From NCBI GenBank assembly GCA_027343965.1, contig DAHWJX010000112.1:1-29775 (forward strand): DNA of 29,775 nucleotides. The letters run 5' to 3'. Source of the DNA: JAKACU01 sp021821185. Its GTDB lineage: Bacteria > Bacillota > Bacilli > Alicyclobacillales > SLC66. Each line of letters opens with the position of its first letter. Within the stretch, counting starts at the first letter, position 1. Both the position numbers and the translations under genes were made by a program. Under the pieces are notes generated by a model. That model saw only the letters and a program-made list of their open reading frames with translations, was not told where the DNA came from and did no database searches. Positions 15,145 to 22,625 of the stretch are shown one piece after another.

Positions 15145-15873
15145 GTGTCCGGTAATAACATTGTTCGGGTCATTATCATTCAGATCGTGACCATCGTCGT
15201 TCTCGCCGCCCTGCTCTTTGGCGGATATATCTACTACACGAATTCCATCAACTATGTCACATCACAAGACGCGCAAGTCACAGGCAAGATCATTCCAGTG
15301 ACCGTACAGTATGCGGGACGACTGTCATCATGGAACGCCGCCGTCAATAGCACGGTGAATGCAGGCGATATGCTTGGAGCACAGTCTAACTCTTCCGTAC
15401 TGGCGATGAATGCCGGGTTGAATTCCTTAGTTCATTCCAGCAAGTCGTTAGCCAATAGAGTGTTGACCTCAGAAAATATCACATCGCCCATTACAGGTAC
15501 AGTCATCCAAAACAACGCCAATGTCGGACAAATCGTCCAGCCTGGTCAGATCTTGGCTCAAGTCGTAAATTTAAACGAACTTTACGTTACAGCAAACGTC
15601 CCAGAGACAGAGATTCGGCATGTGACTGTGGGCCAAAATGTCGATATCACGATTGATGGAGTTCCCAACAACACATTTAAAGGAACAGTCGAACGCATTG
15701 GTGATACGACGCAATCGATGTTTTCTGTTGTACCTAATGTGACGATGGCATCGGGTTCCTATACGAAAGTCATGCAACGCATTCCTGTGGAGATCAGTCT
15801 CGGTAGCTATTCTGGTAAACCGTTGCTACCAGGTATGAGCGCTGCTGTGACGATTCATGTGAATAACAACTGA
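15145..15873 (+). CDS. HlyD/EmrA-type membrane fusion protein, short form 2
   Basis: This is a 242-residue second adaptor with the same plan as the preceding one: an N-terminal helix at about 8-28, NYVTSQDAQVTGKIIPVTVQ (compare NYVTTDNASIQSTMIPITAT in the first), a barrel-sandwich with ITSPITGTVIQNNANVGQIV, and the C-terminal LLPGMSAAVTIH. A roughly 30-residue insert (SNSSVLAMNAGLNSLVHSSK and on) between the two lipoyl halves could form a very short hairpin. Sequence divergence suggests an old duplication. GTG start at 15145; a GTGAGGGAG at 15135-15143 overlaps the likely ribosome binding site. The pump gene follows after 36 bases. Confidence 0.85.
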   Translation: MSGNNIVRVIIIQIVTIVVLAALLFGGYIYYTNSINYVTSQDAQVTGKIIPVTVQYAGRLSSWNAAVNSTVNAGDMLGAQSNSSVLAMNAGLNSLVHSSKSLANRVLTSENITSPITGTVIQNNANVGQIVQPGQILAQVVNLNELYVTANVPETEIRHVTVGQNVDITIDGVPNNTFKGTVERIGDTTQSMFSVVPNVTMASGSYTKVMQRIPVEISLGSYSGKPLLPGMSAAVTIHVNNN

Positions 15874-15909
15874 TCGTTAGACAGAGCACGGAAAGGAGGG
15901 GCACGTATC

Positions 15910-17469
15910 GTGTCTTTTAAAGAGCGATTTGGAATGAGTCCTGTTGCGCTGATCAGTGTTGTTCTTGGTGTATTTATGGCGATCCTTGACAATACGGTTG
16001 TCAATGTGGCCATCCCTAAGATGATGTCTGTTTTTGCCGCCTCACAAAATGAGATCCAGTGGGTCGTCACGGCCTATATGCTAGTCACGGGCATGCTGAC
16101 ACCTGTTAGCGGCTATCTAGGTGATCGCTTTGGTCAAAAGCGAGTCTATCTCTTTGCATTAGCTGTATTTACCCTAGGCTCAGCGATGGCTGGTTTTGCC
16201 TGGAGTACAGAAACGATGATTGCTTTTCGCGTCTTTCAAGCGGTAGGCGGCGCTATGCTGATGCCTACAAGTATGGCGATTATGTTTAGTATGTCACCAC
16301 CAGAACGCCGTGGAACAATCATGGGCATTTGGGGTATAGCTCTCATGTTTGCGCCAGCACTTGGTCCAACATTAAGCGGCTACTTGGTCGAATATGTTGA
16401 TTGGCGGCTGATCTTCTATATCAATGTACCGTTCGGTATCTTAAGCTTCTTTTTGGTTAGCGCCAGTTTGCCGACTATGATAGGCAGGAAAACTGAAAAA
16501 CTCGATGTATGGGGTTTTGCCACTTCCTTGATCGGCTTTTTCTCATTGCTTTATGCTCTGTCGGAAGCACCCTCAGATGGATGGGGATCACCGACCATAA
16601 TGATTTTCCTATTTTTAGCTGTCGTCTTTTTGACTCTGTTCGTTGCGGTTGAACTTACGACGGAGAGTCCGATGCTTGATCTGCGCCTATTAGGTCGGCG
16701 TGTTTTCTTAACGGCCACAATTACCAGCAGCTTTATATCGGTAGCTTTGCTCGGCGTCTTGTTTATTTTGCCCGTGTTTTTACAAGACAGTTTAGGCTTG
16801 TCGCCGCTTCAAACAGGGTTACTGACTTTGCCAGGTGCAATTGTGACGGCGATTACGATGCCGATAAGCGGTTATCTGTTCGATCGCTTTGGAGCCCGTG
16901 CTTTAGGCATTTTGGGTTTGGCCATTACGGTGATCACGAGTATATTTTATACGTACCTGAATGTAAACTGGACGTTTAGCATGATCATGGTACTTTACAC
17001 CGTTCGTTCGCTTGGTATGGGACTTACCATGATGCCGGTGTCCACGGCAGGTTTGAATGATGTGCCAAAACATTTGGTTAGTCGAGGCACGGCTTTGCAA
17101 AATACGACAAGAAATGTTGCAGGATCGATCGGCACTGCCTATTTAAGCACGGTTATGCAGACTAGCTCAACGTCAAATTATATCCGTTTTACCGGTCGGC
17201 TGAGCGTGCAACATTTACAGTTGCTTCATAGCAGTGTCATGCCAAGTGTCTTTGGTGTGACAAGTTCGGGCCTATTGTCCAATTTGGTGAACTATTTGCA
17301 TGGTGTGGCGTTTCAAACAGGTATGCAGGCTGCGTTGATTGTATCTGTGATTGTCGCATCCCTGGCATTTGTATCGGTGTTTTTTATTGGCAAAAAACGA
17401 TTGCCTGCGGAACTTCAGCAAGATGGTCATACGGGGCCAAAATCTCCTATACCAGCCACGGCTGAATGA
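15910..17469 (+). CDS. MFS drug efflux transporter, DHA2 (EmrB/QacA) type
   Basis: This is a 519-residue proton-driven exporter, the usual length for the 14-helix DHA2 family. Motifs: FMAILDNTVVNVAIPKM in helix 1, GYLGDRFGQKRVYLFAL (motif A, about 67-83), FRVFQAVGGAMLMPTSMAI (motif B), and ALGPTLSGYLVEYVDWRLIF (motif C). The C terminus is a short polar tail. The GTG start at 15910 follows AAAGGAGGGG at 15892-15901. With the TetR regulator and two adaptors it forms a complete pump cassette; the substrate cannot be read from sequence. A shared bidirectional terminator separates it from gerD. Confidence 0.9.
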   Translation: MSFKERFGMSPVALISVVLGVFMAILDNTVVNVAIPKMMSVFAASQNEIQWVVTAYMLVTGMLTPVSGYLGDRFGQKRVYLFALAVFTLGSAMAGFAWSTETMIAFRVFQAVGGAMLMPTSMAIMFSMSPPERRGTIMGIWGIALMFAPALGPTLSGYLVEYVDWRLIFYINVPFGILSFFLVSASLPTMIGRKTEKLDVWGFATSLIGFFSLLYALSEAPSDGWGSPTIMIFLFLAVVFLTLFVAVELTTESPMLDLRLLGRRVFLTATITSSFISVALLGVLFILPVFLQDSLGLSPLQTGLLTLPGAIVTAITMPISGYLFDRFGARALGILGLAITVITSIFYTYLNVNWTFSMIMVLYTVRSLGMGLTMMPVSTAGLNDVPKHLVSRGTALQNTTRNVAGSIGTAYLSTVMQTSSTSNYIRFTGRLSVQHLQLLHSSVMPSVFGVTSSGLLSNLVNYLHGVAFQTGMQAALIVSVIVASLAFVSVFFIGKKRLPAELQQDGHTGPKSPIPATAE

Positions 17470-17492
17470 TTTGGGTTTGTAGGCAAAAAGAT

Positions 17493-17524
17493 AGGGCGCA
17501 GGGGAATCATCTCTCTTGCGTCCT
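17493..17524. terminator. Bidirectional terminator between the MFS gene and gerD
   Basis: AGGGCGCA (17493-17500) pairs with TGCGTCCT (17517-17524) with one G-T wobble. On the plus strand GTTTT follows; on the minus strand the stem is followed by a five-T run (the AAAAA at 17485-17489). It lies between two convergent genes, so it can end transcripts from both sides. Confidence 0.75.
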
Positions 17525-17527
17525 GTT

Positions 17528-18274
17528 TTATGAACCACCAGAGTCTCCGCCTTGCTCACTACCTTCGCCACCACCTTGATCGCTACCACCACTGCTTTGT
17601 TGATCTTTACCTTGTTTTTGCGATTGGCCAGCTTTTTCTTTTTGGCCACCGCCTGCTTCCTTAACTGCTTGTTTCATGGAATCTTGAAAGAGCAAGCGAA
17701 ATGTTGGTTGTTGCAACGCTTCGGTCATGATTGTCATAATCTCTTTTCTATACTCAGGACTTTTAAGAAGTTCGAATTGTGCTTGTTGAAACTCGGGTGA
17801 CTTCATGATGGTAAGTACTTCTTTTTGGTACTCAGGATCTTTCATCAATTGTCGTTGTACTTGTGTCATTTGCGTTTTAGATGCCTGAACAACGGCAGCC
17901 GCAAATTTTGTGTCTTTCATTTGTTCAGTCAAGAATGATTTATTTTGCCCTTGTTGTAATGTCTTTTCTACTGCGGCAGAAATATCATTCTCCGTTACCG
18001 CAGCGGATCGTTTAAAATCCGGACTCGAAATGGTATCTTTTAAGGTAGCCATTCCTTCTTTACTATGCAGGACATCCAAGACAATGGATTTGATTTCCGA
18101 GTAACCTGGCTGGTTGTTTGCCTTTTGTTGACTGGAACTTTGTTGCTGTCCACCGTCTTGCGAAGAGCTTCCTTGTACTTCGGCGGCGCTTTGGCCCCCC
18201 ATGCCGCAACCGGTCAGGATGAGCGCGCCTGACAGCAATGCAATCGCGAGCCGTTTGGCCGATCGTTTGCGCAT
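17528..18274 (-). CDS. gerD: Spore germination lipoprotein GerD
   Basis: GerD is an inner-spore-membrane lipoprotein that clusters nutrient germinant receptors into germinosomes. The 248-residue product has a lipoprotein signal (basic MRKRSAKR, hydrophobic core, lipobox LTGC with C23). A Gln/Ser-rich linker (about 27-60) leads to the helical core (IVLDVLHSKEGMATLKDTIS, QRQLMKDPEYQKEVLTIMKS), which matches GerD. A further Gly/Ser/Gln-rich tail makes it longer than the 185-residue B. subtilis protein. The open frame extends upstream, but the ATG at 18274 follows GGAG at 18283-18286 and starts the signal peptide. A sigma-G type promoter lies just upstream. Confidence 0.88.
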   Translation of the reverse strand: MRKRSAKRLAIALLSGALILTGCGMGGQSAAEVQGSSSQDGGQQQSSSQQKANNQPGYSEIKSIVLDVLHSKEGMATLKDTISSPDFKRSAAVTENDISAAVEKTLQQGQNKSFLTEQMKDTKFAAAVVQASKTQMTQVQRQLMKDPEYQKEVLTIMKSPEFQQAQFELLKSPEYRKEIMTIMTEALQQPTFRLLFQDSMKQAVKEAGGGQKEKAGQSQKQGKDQQSSGGSDQGGGEGSEQGGDSGGS

Positions 18275-18310
18275 GTGCAGGATCTCCTTTTTCTTTTTTC
18301 TCCTTATGCC

Positions 18311-18340
18311 TACTATGTCCACGCAAGTGGGTGTTATTCA
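18311..18340 (-). promoter_or_regulatory. Sigma-G type promoter of gerD
   Basis: Read on the minus strand, TGAATA (18340-18335), a 17-base spacer and CATAGTA (18317-18311) match the sigma-G consensus TGNATR-N17/18-CATNNTA. The predicted start near 18304 leaves a 5' leader of about 30 bases that holds the GGAG ribosome binding site. gerD is known to be forespore-expressed under sigma-G in B. subtilis. Confidence 0.75.
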
Positions 18341-18371
18341 AATCAGATTACGCATCAAGAGAGGCGAATGT

Positions 18372-18953
18372 ATGAACCAGGCAATGTTTTGGAAGATAGC
18401 CGGATGGGTCATTGTGATTGGCGTGATAGCTGGCTTTGTGTTAGCCCTAGTCGGATGGCCGGCAGCTATCCCATGGTACATGGGCATGATGGTCGGAGCT
18501 TTTGTGGCAGCAGCGGGTGGGCTCATGGGGTTGTGGGCTTTTCTTGTGCTCAATTATATTGTTCGCAGTTTCCTTCCGTGGCGTGTGTGGATGTGGTTTC
18601 AAGGAGTTGTTGTCCTTGTAGGTCTGATTGATGTGATGTACTTTTTCCCGCAGGTTGCAGCAAATCTACCAAGTGGATTGGCGTTAGCACCAGGCAATTA
18701 TCTGGGCTATCTTTTGTTACCGATCGTGTATGCCGTATCAGTCGCCATCATAAAATCCGTTTCGACAACTTGGGAAGCATTTTTACCTTCAATTTTTTAT
18801 ATGTCTATTTTTACGGCCATTGAATGGATGCCTGCCGTAGCGAATGCCCGCCAGTGGAGCGTGGCGGGCCTCATTTGGATCATTTTATCGATCTGCAACA
18901 CCTATTTGCTCTTTGTTATGGGCAAGACAAGCCCACGTGTGCGATCAGCTTGA
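18372..18953 (+). CDS. kbaA: KinB-signalling pathway activation protein KbaA
   Basis: KbaA is an integral membrane protein needed for full activity of the sporulation kinase KinB in B. subtilis. The 193-residue product (198 in B. subtilis) is very hydrophobic, with about six helices (near 8-28, 38-60, 72-91, 110-128, 137-151 and 161-183) and many tryptophans. The name rests on length, topology and the gerD-kbaA-pdaB order; I recognise no catalytic motif. The ATG at 18372 follows AGAGAGG at 18358-18364. It is divergent from gerD across 97 bases and ends 3 bases before the convergent pdaB stop. Confidence 0.78.
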   Translation: MNQAMFWKIAGWVIVIGVIAGFVLALVGWPAAIPWYMGMMVGAFVAAAGGLMGLWAFLVLNYIVRSFLPWRVWMWFQGVVVLVGLIDVMYFFPQVAANLPSGLALAPGNYLGYLLLPIVYAVSVAIIKSVSTTWEAFLPSIFYMSIFTAIEWMPAVANARQWSVAGLIWIILSICNTYLLFVMGKTSPRVRSA

Positions 18954-18956
18954 TAC

Positions 18957-19691
18957 TTATTGGACGGCAGAATGCACTTTGGCACTGGCGATCAGTTCAG
19001 ATACGGTCATGAATTGATACCCTTTTTGTCGTAACCCATCAATGACTTGCGGCAGGGCAATGTGCGTTTGTTTGCAAGAGTCGCTAGCATGCATAAGAAT
19101 GATGTCGCCGGGTACGACACGCGTGAGAACACGTGAGACGATCCGGTCCACACCGGGATTCATCCAGTCAAGGGAGTCTGTATTCCATTGGATGACTTGA
19201 TAATGCATGCTGTGTAACGTTTTTAAAACGCGCTTATCAAAATCCCCGTTGGGTGTTCGAATCAGGGTGGTTTTTATACCAAGAACGTCATGAATGCCGC
19301 GCTCTGCCTTACTGACTTGATCATGAATCCACGAGTTAGGGTATTCGCTGAAGTCTTTGTGCATATTGCCGTGACTGCCAATCTCGAAACCCATAGCTTT
19401 AATACGTTTGGCGATGTCTTGATGGTGGATTACCCACGGTCCTGAGAGAAAAAAGGTGGCTTTGGTGACACCTTTGTTCTTTAAGATGTCAAGGATTGGG
19501 CCTGGAGATTTTTCTCCCCACGAAATATCAAAAGTCAAGGCGATAACTTTTTGATCGGTCTTTACTTTGTAGATCGCTGAAGGCTCACCTTGTAGCGTTT
19601 TAGCGGCTGCGACGGGTGACGCTGCTATGCCTAGACTCATCAACATGACCATGCATAACCCCAACCGCTGTATGGTGCGAAACAATTTCAC
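18957..19691 (-). CDS. pdaB: Polysaccharide deacetylase family sporulation protein PdaB
   Basis: PdaB belongs to the NodB/polysaccharide deacetylase family and is needed to keep B. subtilis spores stable. From the chosen start the product has 244 residues: a signal peptide or anchor (about 10-30), then family motifs TFDISWGE (D55), SHGNMH (H107, H111), RTPNGDFD, DSLDW and ILMHAS. The usual second Asp of the TFDDG motif, a metal ligand, is replaced, which is characteristic of PdaB. The longest frame begins at an ATG at 19709, but that codon overlaps the GGAGG; the GTG at 19691 is better placed. The choice is not certain. Confidence 0.85.
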   Translation of the reverse strand: MKLFRTIQRLGLCMVMLMSLGIAASPVAAAKTLQGEPSAIYKVKTDQKVIALTFDISWGEKSPGPILDILKNKGVTKATFFLSGPWVIHHQDIAKRIKAMGFEIGSHGNMHKDFSEYPNSWIHDQVSKAERGIHDVLGIKTTLIRTPNGDFDKRVLKTLHSMHYQVIQWNTDSLDWMNPGVDRIVSRVLTRVVPGDIILMHASDSCKQTHIALPQVIDGLRQKGYQFMTVSELIASAKVHSAVQ

Positions 19692-19808
19692 CGATAAAGA
19701 CACCTCCATGTTAGCGTTTATGTACGATATAGGGTTGTTACTTACGAAGTTTGCGTCAATACTGTAAGAAACATGCGTCTTTGGCGCGAGCGTGATGGGA
19801 GGATCATC

Positions 19809-20417
19809 GTGGTTTTCAATCTGGCAACGCTTGTGCGGCGTATGAAAATAGAAATTATTTTTGCTATTGTCATCTTTGTTGCGGGGGCGATAGGCGGGGC
19901 ACTGTTTGCTCCAGAACTTGCAGTCATTGTGAAACCTATGTATCAGTCTTTACATCAAAAGGCGATGACGTTAAGCAGCGACACTCCGTGGCAACTTATG
20001 TGGGCATTATTTGCCAATAATTTTCGGGCGAGTATCTTCATGATGATCGGTGGTTTACTGCTTGGGGTCGTTCCGGCCTTGTATGTATTTGCCAATGGGG
20101 CGTTAATAGGTTTTGTCCTGTTAATCGTTACGGCAGCAACTCATGCCAATCCAGTACTCGTATTTGTGGCGGGCATCGTACCACACGGCATCTTTGAGAT
20201 TCCTGCGTACTTACTTGCGACAGCATTTGGTTTTCGCGTGACGAAAGTTCTTTTTCGCTCGATCACGGGACGTGGGCATAAAGACATGTGGAAGCAACTT
20301 GTCCTTGATGCTGTTTCCCTTCTTTTGTGGATACTTGTACTTTTACTTGCGGCGGCATACATGGAGAGCCACGTTACACCGCTTGTCTTGCGCCTTGTGC
20401 TTCACAAAAATGTGTAA
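19809..20417 (+). CDS. SpoIIM/DUF95-family membrane protein
   Basis: This 202-residue membrane protein has about five hydrophobic segments. It carries the SpoIIM-family marks: FANNFRASIFMMIGGLLLGV (about 68-87), FANGALIGFVLL and the IVPHGIFEIPAYLLATAFGF motif (about 123-142). True SpoIIM works with SpoIID and SpoIIP in forespore engulfment; this protein may be that or another branch of the family, so I give no symbol. The frame is open from an ATG at 19773, but the GTG at 19809, 6 bases from GGAGG (19798-19802), is better placed. It lies divergent from pdaB. Confidence 0.72.
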   Translation: MVFNLATLVRRMKIEIIFAIVIFVAGAIGGALFAPELAVIVKPMYQSLHQKAMTLSSDTPWQLMWALFANNFRASIFMMIGGLLLGVVPALYVFANGALIGFVLLIVTAATHANPVLVFVAGIVPHGIFEIPAYLLATAFGFRVTKVLFRSITGRGHKDMWKQLVLDAVSLLLWILVLLLAAAYMESHVTPLVLRLVLHKNV

Positions 20418-20420
20418 TTA

Positions 20421-20669
20421 TCAGGCAAAGTCTTCTACCTCATCAGCGTCGATCGTTAACAAACCTGGTTTATCATTTGCGTGATAGGCGACAGTATAGG
20501 TATCATAGGAACGGGCGATAAGTTGCAATTCAGTTACGGAAAACTCCTCTTTAAGGCGCTTTTCGACATCCGCCAGGGCCTGAATATATCGGCTATCTTG
20601 TGGAGCGAAAAAGAGCGCATTTTTTACTTGAGCCCAACTGACAAGAAAAACTTCAACATCCGGTGTCAT
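20421..20669 (-). CDS. Small conserved-looking hypothetical protein
   Basis: This is an 82-residue acidic protein I do not recognise. It starts MTPDVEVFLVSWAQVKNALF and has a predicted alpha-beta mix, with the C-terminal half rich in beta-forming residues (LIARSYDTYTVAYHANDKPG) and an acidic end (DADEVEDFA). No signal, membrane helix or cysteine is present. A good ribosome binding site (GAGGTG, minus strand, just upstream) supports translation; either of two adjacent ATGs (20672 or 20669) could be the start, and 20669 has the better spacing. It is convergent with the SpoIIM-family gene (3 bases apart) and divergent from selU. Confidence 0.6.
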   Translation of the reverse strand: MTPDVEVFLVSWAQVKNALFFAPQDSRYIQALADVEKRLKEEFSVTELQLIARSYDTYTVAYHANDKPGLLTIDADEVEDFA

Positions 20670-20737
20670 CATTTCACCTCAATTTCCTATTTGCTGATGC
20701 TATGGTACCACAAAGCTGTGTGGAAAGGGTGCATGAC

Positions 20738-21784
20738 GTGTTTATGGACTATACCTACGATCAGCTGGTTGATCGTAAGGATCTGCTTTTCATTGATGTG
20801 CGATCACAAAAGGAATTTAACGAGTCAACAATTCCAGGGGCTGTTAATATACCGCTTTTTTCAGATGAGGAACGCGCCATTATCGGGACGATCTATAAAC
20901 AAGAGAGTCCAGATAAAGCTCGTGACGTTGGACTTACGATAGCTAGTGCCAAAATACCTGCGATAATTAGTCAAGTCAAGGAAGTCTCGGAACAAGGACG
21001 GGCTGTTGTGTTTTGTTGGCGTGGAGGGATGCGTAGTAAAACCGTCGCCACGCTAGCTGACCTGATGAACATTCCGATCATTCGCTTGACAGGCGGATAC
21101 CGTGCTTATCGTCAGTATGTCGTTGCTTATTTTGAGCGCATGTTGCCAGGCGACGTACCACCCCTTATTGTTCTTCACGGCATGACAGGTGTTGGTAAGA
21201 CGATGATCTTGCATGAGCTTGTAAAGCGGGGCGAGCCTGTACTTGACCTCGAACTTTTTGCTCAGCATCGCGGATCAGTTTTCGGAGGTATCGGCCTTGA
21301 TGTTGCGAATCAGCGGCAGTTTGATGCTCGCTTGTTTCATAAGTTGCAAGAAGTATCTCAAGTTCCCTATCTCTTTATCGAGGCGGAGAGTCGTCGCATC
21401 GGAAGGGTATCTATGCCTGAGTTTCTTTTTGAGGCCAAACGCAAAGGTACCAATATTGAGATTACAGCGCCGCTGGATCTGCGTGTGAAAAGAACACTTG
21501 CGCAGTACAAGGTAGCGGATGAAGACTTATGGCACAGGGAGTTTGAAGGGGCCGTGTCGCGAATCGAAAAGCGTTTTGCTCCCGACATGCGAAAACAGGT
21601 TCGTGAATACCTTGAACAAAGGCAGTATGATCCAGTTATCGCCATGATTATAGCCCATTATTATGATCCCATGTATCGACATGCGATGGACAGCTATGAG
21701 CGAGACTTTGTCACTGTCGAGGCTGTGACCATTGCTGACGCCGCAGATCAGATCCAGAAAATTTCACACGGGCTTTTGCGGTAA
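20738..21784 (+). CDS. selU: tRNA 2-selenouridine/geranyl-2-thiouridine synthase
   Basis: SelU (MnmH) swaps the sulphur of 2-thiouridine at tRNA wobble position 34 for selenium, via a geranylated intermediate. The 348-residue product has an N-terminal rhodanese domain (LLFIDVRSQKEFNESTIPGA, active-site C93 in FCWRGGMRS) and a C-terminal P-loop domain (HGMTGVGKT, 147-155; ELFAQHRGSVFGG). The end region has YYDPMYRH as in E. coli SelU. The frame is open upstream to 20663, but GGAAAGGG at 20722-20729 points to the GTG at 20738; an ATG at 20744 is also possible. No selenophosphate synthase gene (selD) lies nearby. Confidence 0.9.
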   Translation: MFMDYTYDQLVDRKDLLFIDVRSQKEFNESTIPGAVNIPLFSDEERAIIGTIYKQESPDKARDVGLTIASAKIPAIISQVKEVSEQGRAVVFCWRGGMRSKTVATLADLMNIPIIRLTGGYRAYRQYVVAYFERMLPGDVPPLIVLHGMTGVGKTMILHELVKRGEPVLDLELFAQHRGSVFGGIGLDVANQRQFDARLFHKLQEVSQVPYLFIEAESRRIGRVSMPEFLFEAKRKGTNIEITAPLDLRVKRTLAQYKVADEDLWHREFEGAVSRIEKRFAPDMRKQVREYLEQRQYDPVIAMIIAHYYDPMYRHAMDSYERDFVTVEAVTIADAADQIQKISHGLLR

Positions 21785-21844
21785 CATCTTGATGTTTGCC
21801 TGCATCCATTGGTGGTGACGCTTTAGGATGGCAGGTGAGTTACG

Positions 21845-22549
21845 ATGATTTATCTTGCATTAGGAGATTCTATTACGTATGGATATGATGCCACAGACGA
21901 GTTGAACCGTTACCCAACTGTCTTAACCAACATGTTGCGACAAACGCAAAAGACGAGTCTCTATGTCCATGCGAAGCCTGGTTGGACGTCGGAAAAATTG
22001 CTACAATCGTTGCCGCAAATTCCACAAGCCATTCTCGAAGAAGCAGGCCTCATTACGCTGATGATTGGCGGCAATGATTTGCTGCGCGCTATGCCGTGGT
22101 TTTTAGATGATGCCACAAAAGCAATGCAGCGTTTGTCCGGGACATTTCGCTCGCGAGTCCTTAGTATCGTCCAACAAGTGAAAAAAAATCCGGATGCGGT
22201 GCTCATACTTTGTACGGTTTACAACCCATTTCCAAAAGAAGAAATTGCCAAACAGGCGGTATCATGGATGAACAGTTTGCTAAAGGACATCGCCACGGGA
22301 GAGCATTGTCTTTTGGTTCCTGTGCATCAAGTTTATGATGGGCAAGAGGATCGCTTGGTTCAGGGGTACAAGACTGGCGAATTACGAGATTTTCGGTTCG
22401 TAAAAAATCCTATTCACCCCAATGATGATGGCCATAAGAAAATTGCGTCCGTATTGTTGTACTACTATCAAAAGCACCTTAAAAAACAGCAAAAGCAACG
22501 TGTGACAAGTGCTAAAAGACGCCGCGACAAACGCACAACCCGGGTGTAA
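21845..22549 (+). CDS. SGNH/GDSL-family hydrolase
   Basis: This 234-residue protein has all four SGNH blocks: GDSIT (S9 nucleophile), the glycine in PGWTSEK, GGND at 75-78, and HPNDDGH at 191-197 with catalytic D194 and H197. It is a likely esterase or lipase acting on acyl or acetyl esters; the substrate cannot be told. No signal peptide is visible, so it is probably cytoplasmic. A very basic tail (KKQQKQRVTSAKRRRDKRTT) follows the domain. ATG start at 21845 after GGCAGGTGAG. It precedes the cdaA-cdaR-glmM operon by 76 bases. Confidence 0.87.
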   Translation: MIYLALGDSITYGYDATDELNRYPTVLTNMLRQTQKTSLYVHAKPGWTSEKLLQSLPQIPQAILEEAGLITLMIGGNDLLRAMPWFLDDATKAMQRLSGTFRSRVLSIVQQVKKNPDAVLILCTVYNPFPKEEIAKQAVSWMNSLLKDIATGEHCLLVPVHQVYDGQEDRLVQGYKTGELRDFRFVKNPIHPNDDGHKKIASVLLYYYQKHLKKQQKQRVTSAKRRRDKRTTRV

Positions 22550-22625
22550 AATAGATACGGAGCCCAAGACTTTGCTCGCCAAGCTGTTGCTGCGAGAAGC
22601 GTGAATAGAGGATGTTGCAGCGAAC

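Noticed and set aside
21790..21835. Imperfect hairpin CCTGCATCC / GGATGGCAGG between selU and the SGNH hydrolase gene
   Set aside because: It has a bulge and no T tract, and its right arm overlaps the ribosome binding site region; too weak to call a terminator or switch.
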